DNA of 64,000 bases, taken from NCBI RefSeq assembly GCF_964028515.1, contig NZ_OZ034788.1, forward strand, positions 868,001-932,000. The letters are read 5' to 3'. The DNA comes from Wolbachia endosymbiont (group B) of Hofmannophila pseudospretella (GTDB lineage: Bacteria; Pseudomonadota; Alphaproteobacteria; Rickettsiales; Anaplasmataceae). The stretch's first letter is position 1. Each line of letters starts with the position of its first letter. Below the pieces are notes generated by a model. The model was not told the DNA's origin. It saw nothing but the letters and a program-made list of their open reading frames with translations, and did not search any database. Positions 1-9,856 of the stretch are shown in pieces. The position numbers and the translations under genes were made by a program.

Positions 1-8
1 CTAAATTG

Positions 9-1397
9 TTAATTTGTCAATGAACCAATCAATGAGTAAAGATCTTCTGCGTATAAGAAAAGAACGAGGTTGATAAGTGAAGCCACTGAAGTGATAATGA
101 ATAGACCCTTAGAATAAGCAACCTTATTACCACTAGCTTTATCAAAATACATAACTTTCATGATATTTAAATAATAGTAGCATGATATCACACTCGCTAT
201 TACAAGGATCAAAGACAGGCTGATAAAGCCAGAATTTATTAAACTTTTGAATATAAAAAATTTAGCGATAAAACCTGCAAGTGGAGGTATTCCCGACATC
301 GAGAGTAACAGCACAGAAAGATGAAATGCTACAATTGGGCGTTTCTTCCCTATACCAGACAAGTTTGCAATATCACAATCGTCATCGTCAATTTGTACGA
401 GATATGAGAATAGCCCTATGCTTGTGATGATATATATCACCAAATACATTAAGGCACTATCTGTTCCTGCTTGTGTAAAAATAGAAAGTGAAGCAAATAT
501 GAAACCAATGTGACCAATTGAACTGTAAGCAAGCAGCCTTTTTAAGTTTTGCTGACGCAAGGCCCCAAAAGCTGAGATAAGCACAGACAATGCTGAAACG
601 TATAAGAAAATAGGCTGAACATAACTTTTTACATTTACTAACTCTTCATTCATCAATCGAATTAAAAATGTTACAAGTGCAGCTTTTGGAGCTGTAGAAA
701 AAAACGCAGTTACTATGGTAGGTGCACCTTGATAGACATCTGGAGCCCACATATGAAAAGGAGCAATAGCAAGCTTGAAACACAAACCAATAAGGATAAA
801 AACTAACCCAAAAACTATTCCATAAGTTATCTGATGGTTTTGCAAGAATGAACCGAGCTCAGAGAAATTGACTTGTCCTGTATATCCATAAAGCAATGAC
901 ATACCATACAGCATAATGCAGGAAGATAGTGCACTAAGTGTAAAATATTTCACTCCTGCTTCACATGAATAAATCGAATCTTTATTAAAGCTCGCAAGAA
1001 CATACAAAGATATACTCATCAACTCAAAAGCTAAATAAAAAGAAATCAGACTATTTGCTGAAACCAAAGTTATCATGCCAAATAGCGCAAAAAGAATCAG
1101 TATTGAAAATTCATATTTATAGTCATATTTTGATAAATTCAGCATCAAAAGTATTAAAATTCCTGTGCTGAGAATTAACCCTTGGGCTGACCTGATGTAT
1201 AAATTGAGTTTTAACAACGAATTAAAGAGAAAAATTTCATTGTTTTCTGCCGAAATAATTAAAATAATCAAAGTTACCACTGTGCAGCCAAGTGCTAATA
1301 AGTTGATAGTTCGGCGGTTAAATATAATTCCAAGCAGTAGCAACACTAACGAGGAGATAATAGAGAACGTTTCCGGCAATATCTGTATATAATTCAT
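9..1397 (-). CDS. nuoN: NADH-quinone oxidoreductase subunit N
   Basis: This is an antiporter-like membrane subunit of respiratory complex I, which moves protons as NADH electrons pass to quinone. The 462-residue product is hydrophobic along its whole length. It has the family segments FYLAFELMSISLYVLASF, the lysine-containing HMWAPDVYQGAPT and the LLAYSSIGHIGF block. Length is normal for NuoN. It is the last gene of a nuoJKLMN run on the minus strand. Its start codon overlaps the nuoM stop by four bases, which indicates translational coupling. The stop codon lies nine bases from the window edge. Confidence 0.97.
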   Translation of the reverse strand: MNYIQILPETFSIISSLVLLLLGIIFNRRTINLLALGCTVVTLIILIISAENNEIFLFNSLLKLNLYIRSAQGLILSTGILILLMLNLSKYDYKYEFSILILFALFGMITLVSANSLISFYLAFELMSISLYVLASFNKDSIYSCEAGVKYFTLSALSSCIMLYGMSLLYGYTGQVNFSELGSFLQNHQITYGIVFGLVFILIGLCFKLAIAPFHMWAPDVYQGAPTIVTAFFSTAPKAALVTFLIRLMNEELVNVKSYVQPIFLYVSALSVLISAFGALRQQNLKRLLAYSSIGHIGFIFASLSIFTQAGTDSALMYLVIYIITSIGLFSYLVQIDDDDCDIANLSGIGKKRPIVAFHLSVLLLSMSGIPPLAGFIAKFFIFKSLINSGFISLSLILVIASVISCYYYLNIMKVMYFDKASGNKVAYSKGLFIITSVASLINLVLFLYAEDLYSLIGSLTN

Positions 1398-2836
1398 AGC
1401 GCATTATATTTGACTAACAAATTTGCCATACATGGCTTCAAATAATTCAGTGCAAGGGTTGGGTAGAATCCAAGCAAAATAACAAACACTGCAAGCAGAA
1501 TTAAGACAGAAAATTCTATACTATCCAAGCGGTTATTTAATAATTTAGAATAGCTAACCCCCCATATTATTTGCTTACATAAATTCAGCATATAAACTGC
1601 GCTTAAAATAGTGCCAAGTGCGATAAATCCTGTAAAAAACCCTATGCTCTTAAACATTCCAACCATAGCCAAAAACTCACCTATGAATCCAGATGTTCCA
1701 GGTAGCCCTATTGAAGCCATTGAAAATAAAATGAACATAAAACCAAATTTTGGCATTGTGTTTACTATGCCAAAATATTTTGCAATCTCCAAAGTCCCAG
1801 TTCGAGTATATAGCATTCCAGCACACAAAAATAAAGCAGCAGAAATAAGGCCATGACTAATCATTTGAAATATACTACCCAGTACTCCTTCCTCACAAAA
1901 TGAAAAGAGGCCAGCGGTAACGATCCCCATATGTGCTATTGAAGAATAAGCTATTAACTTCTTTATATCATCTTGAGCAAACGCAACTAGCGAAGCATAT
2001 ATCACCGCAATAATGCTCAGCACAACAACGAAATTTGAAAAATACAAACTTGCCTGAGGAAGCATTGGAATAGAAAACCTTAAAAATCCATATCCCCCCA
2101 TTTTAATAAGCAAGCCAGCTAAAATCACAGATCCAGAAGTTGGTGATTGCACATGCGCATCAGGAAGCCAAGTGTGAAATGGAAACATAGGTACTTTTAT
2201 TGCAAAAGAAATAAAAAATGTAATCCACAGCAATGACTGCACTTCAAGATCAAGGCTTGGCACTAATGTAGCTAATTTTTGTATATTAAACGTCCCAAAA
2301 GTACTATAGATATACACCAAGCCAAGCAGAAATAATAATGAGCCAGTTAATGTATAAAGAAATAACTTAAACGTCGCATATATCCTTTGCTTCCCTCCCC
2401 AAATGCCAATAATAAAGAACATTGGTATTAAAACAGCTTCAAAAAACACATAAAAGCTTATAGCATTCAGTGAAACGAAAAAACCGACTACAAAACTCTC
2501 AAGCAGTAGAAATAATGCCATATATGGCCTAAGGGTTGTATAACTCATTTTGCAGTTATAGAGTATACAAATTACAAACAAGAAAGTTGTAAGCAGAAGG
2601 AAAAGCAACGATATACCATCTATCCCTATTCCTACATTCTTGATTGGATAGCTGACAAACTGAAAGTCCGCATTGTTATAATCAAATTCTATACAAGCTA
2701 CAATGCTAAGCAAAAATGGAAGTATAGCAAAAAATAGGGCAAGGAATTTTAGGTGTATAGATTGATGATTAATCCTGATCGAGGATAAAATCAACGCTCC
2801 TATCAGTGGAAGTAAGAATATACTAAGTAACAACAC
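1394..2836 (-). CDS. nuoM: NADH-quinone oxidoreductase subunit M
   Basis: This 480-residue antiporter-like subunit of complex I contains many membrane segments. Family landmarks are FFEAVLIPMFFIIGIWGG, which carries the conserved membrane glutamate, FPFHTWLPDAHVQSPT, and KKLIAYSSIAHMG. Together with NuoL and NuoN it forms the proton-pumping arm in the inner membrane. It lies three bases downstream of nuoL and overlaps nuoN by four bases, so it is an operon member. No truncation or unusual residue was seen. Confidence 0.97.
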   Translation of the reverse strand: MLLLSIFLLPLIGALILSSIRINHQSIHLKFLALFFAILPFLLSIVACIEFDYNNADFQFVSYPIKNVGIGIDGISLLFLLLTTFLFVICILYNCKMSYTTLRPYMALFLLLESFVVGFFVSLNAISFYVFFEAVLIPMFFIIGIWGGKQRIYATFKLFLYTLTGSLLFLLGLVYIYSTFGTFNIQKLATLVPSLDLEVQSLLWITFFISFAIKVPMFPFHTWLPDAHVQSPTSGSVILAGLLIKMGGYGFLRFSIPMLPQASLYFSNFVVVLSIIAVIYASLVAFAQDDIKKLIAYSSIAHMGIVTAGLFSFCEEGVLGSIFQMISHGLISAALFLCAGMLYTRTGTLEIAKYFGIVNTMPKFGFMFILFSMASIGLPGTSGFIGEFLAMVGMFKSIGFFTGFIALGTILSAVYMLNLCKQIIWGVSYSKLLNNRLDSIEFSVLILLAVFVILLGFYPTLALNYLKPCMANLLVKYNAL

Positions 2837-2839
2837 CTT

Positions 2840-4687
2840 CTATTTAATTCCAATAATATATAAAGCACCGATTATTAAAGTAACAAACATAATAAATGCA
2901 TAATCAAATATATAACCAGTTTGTAACTTTATAGAACTTTTTGAACATTCATTAACCAACCTTACAACACCATTTGGTCCAAATGAATCAATAGCCTTAA
3001 CATCAAACTTCCATAGAAGCCTAGATATAAACCTTATCGGTGCAATTATAACAAACTCATACACCTCATCAAAGTACCATTTATTCTGCAAAAACTTAAG
3101 TAAAAATTTACTCTTAATTTGCCTAATTACTTGATATTGGTAAATTAGGTACGCAAGTGCTATTCCACTTAGGCTTGCTAAGGTTGGCAGTAGTTTTATA
3201 AAGAAATTATGAACTCCATGCTCATCAATCATCATTAAACTTGATTTCCAAAACGCATTACTAGTTATGTTCAAAATATTTGCTCCCCACACTCCAGAAA
3301 ATACCGATCCAAAAGCAAGTATCAGTAATGGTATAAGCATAATCTTTGGTGCTTCATGTATATTAATTTTACTTTGTTTTTGGCTATGGAACACAAGAAG
3401 CAACAACCTCCAAGAGTAGAATGCTGTAAAGAATGCAACAACTAAGCTTATTACAAAAGCAAAGCTATCCGTGCTATAAGCATGTTCAATTATCAAATCC
3501 TTTGAGTAAAAACCTGCAAATGGAAATATTCCAGAAAGCGCAAGAGACCCAATCCACATGAGAGTGTAAGTGCAAGGGATTTTCTTCCAGCAATTTCCCA
3601 TTTTCTGAATGCTTTGCTCATGATGCATTGCATGAATTACATTGCCAGCACCAAGAAATAGTAGAGCTTTAAAAAAAGCGTGTGTCATTAAATGAAAAAT
3701 AGCAACATTGTAAGCAGAAAGCCCACATGCCATGAACATATAACCAAGTTGACTGCAGGTTGAATAAGCAATTATTTTTTTTATATCATCCTGAGTAATC
3801 GCAACGGTGGCTGCAAAAAAAGCAGTAAGTGCACCAACAATAACTATTAATTCTCGTGCCACATTTGATAGCTCAAATAATGGAGAACATTTTGCTACTA
3901 AAAATATACCTGCTGTTACCATCGTTGCTGCGTGAATGAGTGCAGAAACAGGGGTTGGCCCTTCCATTGCATCTGGCAACCAAACATGTAAACCAAGCTG
4001 TGCAGATTTACCCATACAGCCAATAAAAAGTAATATGCATATTATATGAATTATTTTAAATTCACAGCAGAATGCTCTAATGTTCTGCGTGCCAAGAAAA
4101 TCAGCTGTGTCAAAAATTTCAGTAAATTTCAAAGAGTGAAATGTATAATAAATGAGAAAGATCCCAATCAATAGTGCAAAATCTCCTACCCTATTCACAA
4201 CAAATGCTTTAATTGCCGCATTATTTGCAGAATATTTTTGGAACCAAAATCCTATGAGTAAATAAGAACACAGGCCAACCCCTTCCCAGCCAAAAAAAAG
4301 CTGCACAAAATTATCGCTTACAACCAGCACAATCATGCAAAACGTAAATAGCGATAGGTAAGAAAAAAACCTCGACTTCCCCTTATCATGCTCCATATAA
4401 CCGATAGAATAGAGGTGGACTACCAGTGAAACGGTGGTAATAACAATAAGCATTAAGGATGAGAGAGCATCCACATTAATTGCCCAATTTACTTTTAATA
4501 CACTTAATGAAAATAGAGGAAATAAACTCAAGTGATAATTTTCAGAGAAGGTGAGAAAAACATACCAAGATAAAACTGCAGATATTCCAATCCCTGCCGT
4601 TGTAACTAACTGACTTTTTCTAAAAAACGCTCCAAACAATGAACCAAAAAGTGGCAGAAATACTATTAATTTCAGTATATCTATCAT
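2840..4687 (-). CDS. nuoL: NADH-quinone oxidoreductase subunit L
   Basis: This is the largest antiporter-like subunit of complex I, at 615 residues, and sits at the distal end of the membrane arm. The sequence shows FFGWEGVGLCSYLLIGFW, LHVWLPDAMEGPTPVSALIHAATMV and KKIIAYSTCSQLGYM, all diagnostic of NuoL. The C-terminal part contains the region expected to form the long lateral helix. The gene has three- to four-base gaps to its neighbours in the nuoJKLMN operon. The product appears complete. Confidence 0.97.
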   Translation of the reverse strand: MIDILKLIVFLPLFGSLFGAFFRKSQLVTTAGIGISAVLSWYVFLTFSENYHLSLFPLFSLSVLKVNWAINVDALSSLMLIVITTVSLVVHLYSIGYMEHDKGKSRFFSYLSLFTFCMIVLVVSDNFVQLFFGWEGVGLCSYLLIGFWFQKYSANNAAIKAFVVNRVGDFALLIGIFLIYYTFHSLKFTEIFDTADFLGTQNIRAFCCEFKIIHIICILLFIGCMGKSAQLGLHVWLPDAMEGPTPVSALIHAATMVTAGIFLVAKCSPLFELSNVARELIVIVGALTAFFAATVAITQDDIKKIIAYSTCSQLGYMFMACGLSAYNVAIFHLMTHAFFKALLFLGAGNVIHAMHHEQSIQKMGNCWKKIPCTYTLMWIGSLALSGIFPFAGFYSKDLIIEHAYSTDSFAFVISLVVAFFTAFYSWRLLLLVFHSQKQSKINIHEAPKIMLIPLLILAFGSVFSGVWGANILNITSNAFWKSSLMMIDEHGVHNFFIKLLPTLASLSGIALAYLIYQYQVIRQIKSKFLLKFLQNKWYFDEVYEFVIIAPIRFISRLLWKFDVKAIDSFGPNGVVRLVNECSKSSIKLQTGYIFDYAFIMFVTLIIGALYIIGIK

Positions 4688-4691
4688 ACTT

Positions 4692-5000
4692 TCATTCTTT
4701 CATTAAATTTGCTTGTTCAACGTCTATATTGCCACGGCTTCTATAATATACAACCAATATTGCAAGCCCAACTCCTGACTCTGCTGCCGCAACAGTCAAC
4801 ACAAACATCACAAAAATTTGCCCAACTATATCATTCATAAAGGCAGAAAAAGCAACTAAATTGATGTTAATCGCCAGCAATAATATTTCTATTGATAACA
4901 GTATGTTGATTATGCTCTTACGGTTGATGAAAATACCACACATCCCAATAGTGAACAAAACAGCAGCAATTATCAAAAAGTGATTTAATCCTATTTCCAT
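4692..5000 (-). CDS. nuoK: NADH-quinone oxidoreductase subunit K
   Basis: NuoK is a small three-helix complex I subunit. The 102-residue product has the usual length and carries the two conserved membrane glutamates, in LLLSIEILLLAINI and TVAAAESGVGLAI, that belong to the proton path. The start codon lies inside the end of nuoJ (10-base overlap) and the gene ends four bases before nuoL. This is the standard nuoJ-K-L arrangement. Confidence 0.97.
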   Translation of the reverse strand: MEIGLNHFLIIAAVLFTIGMCGIFINRKSIINILLSIEILLLAININLVAFSAFMNDIVGQIFVMFVLTVAAAESGVGLAILVVYYRSRGNIDVEQANLMKE

Positions 5001-5578
5001 TCTACTCCTTTTCCAAATTTAGCCTTAACCAATTTTACAGATGAAGATTGTATCAATTGCTTTAATACATTCTGTTTTTTAACTCTTTTTTTCTTGTCCT
5101 GCAAAGTAAGAGCAATTGCACCAACAATTGCAACAAGCAGCAGAATACCAGAGAGATGAAAAGCGTACATGTAGTCAGTGTAGAGCAAATTACCAATAGC
5201 TTTCACGTTATTAGTATTATAGTTTATAACATTGCTTATGTTGGGTGCTGAGCTGCGGATTACAAAGCTGATGACTAGAAAAAACACAACACATAATATA
5301 GCACCAAGAGTGAAATGCTTCGCAAAACCCTGGCGCAACCTTATGTAATCAATATCGAGCATCATAACTACAAAGAGGAACAACACTGCAACTGCACCGA
5401 TGTATACTATTAGCACCATCATAGCAATGAATTCAGCTCCAAGGAGAATAAAAAGCACTGCAGAGTTAACGAAAGTGAAAATTAAAAATAACACTGCATG
5501 CACAGGATTCCTTACGCTAATTACACAAACAGCAGATAAGATGCTTAGAATTGCAAAAAAATAAAAGAAAAAATGCAT
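4991..5578 (-). CDS. nuoJ: NADH-quinone oxidoreductase subunit J
   Basis: This complex I membrane subunit begins the nuoJKLMN run. Family features include NPVHAVLFLIFTFVNSAVLFILLGAEF split over two helices, and the block MVLIVYIGAVAVLFLFVVMML, which contains the pi-bulge helix region. I chose the ATG at 5578 (195 residues). The frame stays open to a TTG at 5599, which would add seven residues without a clear ribosome-binding site. The C-terminal tail is basic and probably cytoplasmic. Confidence 0.95.
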   Translation of the reverse strand: MHFFFYFFAILSILSAVCVISVRNPVHAVLFLIFTFVNSAVLFILLGAEFIAMMVLIVYIGAVAVLFLFVVMMLDIDYIRLRQGFAKHFTLGAILCVVFFLVISFVIRSSAPNISNVINYNTNNVKAIGNLLYTDYMYAFHLSGILLLVAIVGAIALTLQDKKKRVKKQNVLKQLIQSSSVKLVKAKFGKGVEWK

Positions 5579-5704
5579 TGATACTTTTAACTGCAACAAT
5601 AGTTACTAACTTAAGGTAATTGTTGCTGTAAAGTCAATACTATATTAAAGATTTGAAAACATCGTACTACAAGCTTCAGCTCCTCAGTAATGCAATAAAC
5701 ACTC

Positions 5705-5733
5705 TTGACAATCTTGATTTATTAATATATAAT
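5705..5733 (+). promoter_or_regulatory. Consensus sigma70 promoter of the 142-residue orphan gene
   Basis: TTGACA at 5705-5710 and TATAAT at 5728-5733 are separated by exactly 17 bases. Both hexamers match the sigma70 consensus perfectly. Transcription would begin near 5740, about 25 bases before the ATG at 5766. Such a perfect match is rare in AT-rich endosymbiont genomes, where most promoters are degenerate. Confidence 0.8.
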
Positions 5734-5765
5734 GTATACATATTAATAGTCAGCGATAGCTCAAA

Positions 5766-6194
5766 ATGTACAACATATTTGGTTATTTCAAAAGCAACAA
5801 TAGTTCTAACGCACAAAGTAGCAGATTAAATGGAGAAAGTTATCAATACACCACAAGAGACTATATGACAATTTACTTTAATAACACATTAGCAAGTTTC
5901 AGTAGATCATTGAGAGAATTTAAAGAAAAAGCATATGGATTTATATATGATATTGGAGCTTGGTTGAAAGAAACATATGAAAATCTCACTGAACGACCTG
6001 CAATGTGTAATCACTATACCCCAAAGGAAAAACTCCTTGTTGAAGTTGAAGAAGTAGAAATGAAGGAGCTAAACCGTACATATAAGCCATTCCAAACTCC
6101 ACCTATTCATCCAACAAGCAGAAGCTCTAGTGCCAATACCTCAAATCAAGTTGTTGTTACTCGACATACACCTGAAGCTACTAAAACAAGATAG
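5766..6194 (+). CDS. Hypothetical 142-residue protein
   Basis: I do not recognise this protein. It has no signal peptide and no clear membrane segment. An aromatic-rich middle, around residues 30-80, includes YMTIYFNN and EKAYGFIYDIGAW. It is followed by an acidic stretch (VEVEEVEMKEL) and a Ser/Thr/Pro-rich tail that looks disordered. The gene stands alone between the divergent nuo operon and the uvrD-type helicase, and it has its own consensus promoter. The composition, an ordered core with a low-complexity tail, resembles many Wolbachia-restricted proteins, but no function can be assigned. Confidence 0.7.
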   Translation: MYNIFGYFKSNNSSNAQSSRLNGESYQYTTRDYMTIYFNNTLASFSRSLREFKEKAYGFIYDIGAWLKETYENLTERPAMCNHYTPKEKLLVEVEEVEMKELNRTYKPFQTPPIHPTSRSSSANTSNQVVVTRHTPEATKTR

Positions 6195-6322
6195 ATAAAA
6201 AACCTACGTTTAAATATGTAGTACTTGAGTGAAGCATTCTTTAAACTGTTCTATTCAATAAAATCTTTACAATATTTGGATCATAGGTTTAACTTTACGA
6301 AGTTATAGTCTATAGGGCTTCA

Positions 6323-8239
6323 ATGAACGATTATCTCTCACTGCTAAATCCAGAGCAACAATTAGCTGTAACTAACGTGAATGGACCAGTTTTGATACTA
6401 GCAGGAGCCGGAACAGGAAAAACAAGAACGATCACTTCAAGGATAGCGCACATAATTCGAAATGGCTATGCTTACTCTGATGAGATCTTAGCAGTTACAT
6501 TTACAAATAAAGCAGCAAATGAGATGGTATCAAGAGTGCTTGAGCTAACGGGTACAAACATACCATGGCTTGGCACTTTCCATGCAATTGCAGCGAAAAT
6601 TTTACGTCATCATGCTGAAATTGTAGGCTTAAATTGCAATTTTACAATTATTGGTGTGGATGATCAATTACAGGTAATAAAAAATATTATTAATGAAATA
6701 AGCCCTGATTACCTATCAGAAAAATGTAAGACCATTATGAATATCATCCAGCAGTGGAAAGAGAAGTGTTTATTGCCGTCTGAAGTGGAAGATGTTCAAT
6801 CATTTAGGCCAGTTTACGTAACTGCACTCAAAGTCTATTACCAGTATCAGGAAAGGTTAAAATTCCTTAACTCTGTCGATTTTGGTGACTTATTGTTATA
6901 TAACATACAACTTTTTAATAAAAAGACTGAGGTTCTATCTTACTACCAAAACAAGTTTAAGTATGTCATGGTAGATGAGTATCAAGATACAAATGCAATA
7001 CAATATCTTTGGCTAAAATACCTTGCAAAAGAGCATTCAAATATTTGCTGTGTAGGAGATGATGACCAGTCGATATACAGTTGGCGTGGTGCAGAAGTTG
7101 AAAATATTTTGAAATTTTCCGATGATTTTAAAAATGCAAAAACCTTTAAACTGGAGTGTAACTACAGGTCAACATCCCACATACTTGCAACTGCGTCATA
7201 TGTTATCAATCACAATAAGACTCGCTTAGAAAAAAAATTGTGGACAACAAACGTTGAAGGGGAAAAGGTAAATCTAATAAAATTATGGGACGGAAAAGCT
7301 GAAGCAAGGTTCATAAGCGAACAGATATTAAAGCTCAATAAATACAGATTTAGTGACATTGCAGTGCTGGTAAGGGCGACTTTTCAGACTAGAGTTCTGG
7401 AAGAGTATTTTATAAAATATTCAATTCCCTACAAGATTATAAGTGGTGTAAAATTCTACGAACGTCAGGAAGTCAGGGATATAATTGCATATTTAAGATT
7501 CGTTACAAACAATAACGATGACTTAGCTTTCGAAAGGATCGTAAATCGGCCAAAAAGAAGCATAGGAGCTACAACTCTAAAGAAAATATACACGACTGCT
7601 CAGGATAACAAAATTTCTTTTTTTGAGGCAGCAAAAATATTGGTTAATAGTGATCAAGTAACCGAAAGAATTAAACTCTCACTAAATGATTTTTTAAATA
7701 AAATTAAAGCTTGGGAAGAAATAGTAAGTGTAAAACCACTGCATGAATTCGTTAAAATCGTAGCAAACCAATCAGGGTATATTGAAATGCTTGAAAATGA
7801 GGAGGTAACAGGCTTAGTACGAATAGAAAATGTCAAGGAGCTCATCTCATCTTTAAAAAATTTCGATAATGCCACAACTTTCTTGGAGCATATAAGTCTA
7901 GTGATGGAAGTGGATAATATGAATAACGATGACACCGTATATGTTATGACTCTTCATGCAGCCAAAGGACTTGAATTCCCGTGCGTGTTTCTACCTGGTT
8001 GGGAAGAGGGATTATTTCCTCATCAAAGATCTTTTGAAGATAAAAGTGGTAAAGCTTTAGAAGAAGAAAGGAGACTTGCATATGTTGGCATAACCAGGGC
8101 AAAGGAAAGGTTAATCATTTCATGTGCAGACAGAAGGGAAATGAATAACCAATGGCAACCAATGTACACTTCTCGATTCATCAAAGAGTTGCCAAGGGAA
8201 AATGTTGAGGTCATTAAGAGTAACATTGCTTACTGCTGA
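6323..8239 (+). CDS. uvrD: UvrD/PcrA-family 3'-5' DNA helicase
   Basis: This is a superfamily 1A helicase used in nucleotide-excision and mismatch repair and in removing proteins from DNA. At 638 residues it is slightly shorter than E. coli UvrD. Visible motifs are Walker A AGAGTGKT near residues 27-34, motif Ia AVTFTNKAANEM, Walker B VDEYQDTN, motif III GDDDQSIYSWRGAE, motif IV CNYRST, motif V VMTLHAAKGLEF and motif VI AYVGITRAKERL. All helicase motifs are intact. The gene is monocistronic between an orphan gene and a convergent hydrolase. UvrD and PcrA cannot be told apart from sequence alone. Confidence 0.93.
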   Translation: MNDYLSLLNPEQQLAVTNVNGPVLILAGAGTGKTRTITSRIAHIIRNGYAYSDEILAVTFTNKAANEMVSRVLELTGTNIPWLGTFHAIAAKILRHHAEIVGLNCNFTIIGVDDQLQVIKNIINEISPDYLSEKCKTIMNIIQQWKEKCLLPSEVEDVQSFRPVYVTALKVYYQYQERLKFLNSVDFGDLLLYNIQLFNKKTEVLSYYQNKFKYVMVDEYQDTNAIQYLWLKYLAKEHSNICCVGDDDQSIYSWRGAEVENILKFSDDFKNAKTFKLECNYRSTSHILATASYVINHNKTRLEKKLWTTNVEGEKVNLIKLWDGKAEARFISEQILKLNKYRFSDIAVLVRATFQTRVLEEYFIKYSIPYKIISGVKFYERQEVRDIIAYLRFVTNNNDDLAFERIVNRPKRSIGATTLKKIYTTAQDNKISFFEAAKILVNSDQVTERIKLSLNDFLNKIKAWEEIVSVKPLHEFVKIVANQSGYIEMLENEEVTGLVRIENVKELISSLKNFDNATTFLEHISLVMEVDNMNNDDTVYVMTLHAAKGLEFPCVFLPGWEEGLFPHQRSFEDKSGKALEEERRLAYVGITRAKERLIISCADRREMNNQWQPMYTSRFIKELPRENVEVIKSNIAYC

Positions 8240-8282
8240 AGCTATAATTCCAGATAAACATACCTTGCAAATCTGAGCTACT

Positions 8283-9056
8283 TCAATTATATATTTCTTC
8301 TGGTAAAAATTCTCTGATGGTCTTAAATAAAATTTTCAGTGAATAATTATCAGACATATTGTGCTCTGCTGATTTTATTAAGTGTACTTCAACGTCTGTT
8401 GATTTGATTTTTTTAGCTAAATTTAATGAAATTTGATAAGGAATATCTCTATCGTTAATGCTGTGCAATAAACGCACAGGACAGTTTATATCTATTGTTT
8501 CTTGATTTAAAAGGAGATTCTTTCTGCCATCCTCGATCAAATTTTTAGTTATTTTGTATGCGCAGTGCCCTGAAGTAAAATCTATTACACCTTTAGAACA
8601 CAGCTCTTCTTTTTGCCTACCCGACAATTGATTAAATATTAAATCTTCAGTGAAGTCAGGAGCAGACGATATACCAATTAGCGCTGCAGTTTTTTCTGGA
8701 AATTGAAGGGCAGTGAGCAGCATCAGCCATCCCCCCATACTTGAGCCTATAATTATTTGTTTGCTGCTAGTTAATTCGCTTATCACTTTAGCACAATTTT
8801 TTTGCCAATCACTTATTGTATAATCAGCGAAGTCACCGCTTGAATTACCGTGGCCAAAATAATCAAAGAGCACAAGTGCTACATCATTTTCTTGGCAAAA
8901 TTTGTAAATGGCAGTTGCTTTAGTTCCATCCATATTGGATGCAAAACCACCAAAAAAAACTATGGAAGCTTTATTTCCTTGTAGCTTTCGATATGCTATA
9001 TGGTCATTACTTCCATTAAGTAATTTACAATAATTCATACTACTTTGGCAAGGCAA
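8283..9056 (-). CDS. Alpha/beta hydrolase
   Basis: This 257-residue alpha/beta-hydrolase-fold protein has no signal peptide. The nucleophile elbow is GSSMGGW. The likely acid is the Asp in HSINDRDIP and the catalytic His is in SAEHNMSD. An early block, FGGFASNMDGTKA, fits the oxyanion-hole loop, and FDYFGHGNSSGDF is a typical strand-4 turn. It resembles serine aminopeptidase or acyl-thioesterase-like hydrolases of Rickettsiales. The substrate is unknown. The start overlaps the end of the upstream cytochrome c gene by 17 bases, so the two are probably co-transcribed. Confidence 0.85.
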   Translation of the reverse strand: MPCQSSMNYCKLLNGSNDHIAYRKLQGNKASIVFFGGFASNMDGTKATAIYKFCQENDVALVLFDYFGHGNSSGDFADYTISDWQKNCAKVISELTSSKQIIIGSSMGGWLMLLTALQFPEKTAALIGISSAPDFTEDLIFNQLSGRQKEELCSKGVIDFTSGHCAYKITKNLIEDGRKNLLLNQETIDINCPVRLLHSINDRDIPYQISLNLAKKIKSTDVEVHLIKSAEHNMSDNYSLKILFKTIREFLPEEIYN

Positions 9057-9564
9057 CCGGACTATCGCTCATCGAACGCAAATAGCTGACTAGATCTGCA
9101 ATTTCTTGTGGATTGGAAATGCCTGCAAATGCCATACGTGTACCTTTTATATAGGCTTTTGGATTTTTTAAAAAAGTAAATAATTCTTCATATCCCCATT
9201 TTCCACCTTTTTCAAGCAGTGCTTTTGAGTAATTGAATGAACTGTGAAGATGGGCCTTTTTATTTTCAACTACGTTCCACAAGTTTGGTCCTACTTTATT
9301 CATTCCACCTTTCTCAAAACTGTGGCAAGCTATACATTTTTTTGCTGCTGACTTCCCCTTTTCAAAGCTAGCATTTTGCATGAGCTCCCCAATATCAAGT
9401 GCCACTTGTTCAATCTTTTGCTGAGGTTCATTGCTGGCTGCTACTATTGTTTGGTGTTCAATTTTATAATCCTCTGGGTTATAGAGCATATCAACTACAT
9501 TACTAACTATCATAATTATTAATCCAGAAAGTAAAATCGATGCTGCAATCTTATTAAGCTCCAT
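9040..9564 (-). CDS. Membrane-anchored cytochrome c (CycM-type)
   Basis: This 174-residue class I cytochrome c has one N-terminal transmembrane anchor (ILLSGLIIMIVSNVV). A haem-binding CIACH motif lies near residue 78, and a distal methionine ligand is within GTRMAFAG. The motif KVGPNLWNVVENKKA is typical of the mitochondrial and CycM-like c2/c552 group. It probably carries electrons between the bc1 complex and the terminal oxidase on the periplasmic face. It is the first gene of a two-gene unit with the downstream hydrolase. Confidence 0.92.
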   Translation of the reverse strand: MELNKIAASILLSGLIIMIVSNVVDMLYNPEDYKIEHQTIVAASNEPQQKIEQVALDIGELMQNASFEKGKSAAKKCIACHSFEKGGMNKVGPNLWNVVENKKAHLHSSFNYSKALLEKGGKWGYEELFTFLKNPKAYIKGTRMAFAGISNPQEIADLVSYLRSMSDSPVALPK

Positions 9565-9806
9565 AGTTAATTCTTATCAAGTAATGTTACTTAAATTATG
9601 CAAATATTTTTGCAAACAGCAAACAATTACCTTTATTTTGCCAAAGATAGAAATTTCTATTACTTAGTTAATAGACCGCAATTCTGCTGCTGAAGTAACT
9701 CCGTGGTCCAGTCACATACTGGTCCGGAATAATATATTCAAATAGATTTCCTGCAAACCTGTCTACAATGATTGAAACTGGAATCACTTCTATAATGTTC
9801 GTTTGC

Positions 9807-9835
9807 TTGACCTAAGATTCAGGAGCATTTAAACT
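9807..9835 (+). promoter_or_regulatory. Probable promoter of ruvAB
   Basis: TTGACC at 9807-9812 and TAAACT at 9830-9835 are spaced by 17 bases and lie just ahead of the ruvA ATG at 9857. The -35 matches consensus at five of six bases and the -10 at four of six. The rest of the roughly 290-base gap between the divergent cytochrome gene and ruvA holds a short hairpin near 9711-9733 and nothing else I can identify. Confidence 0.5.
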
Positions 9836-9856
9836 GAATTTTATAAAGTACTAAAA

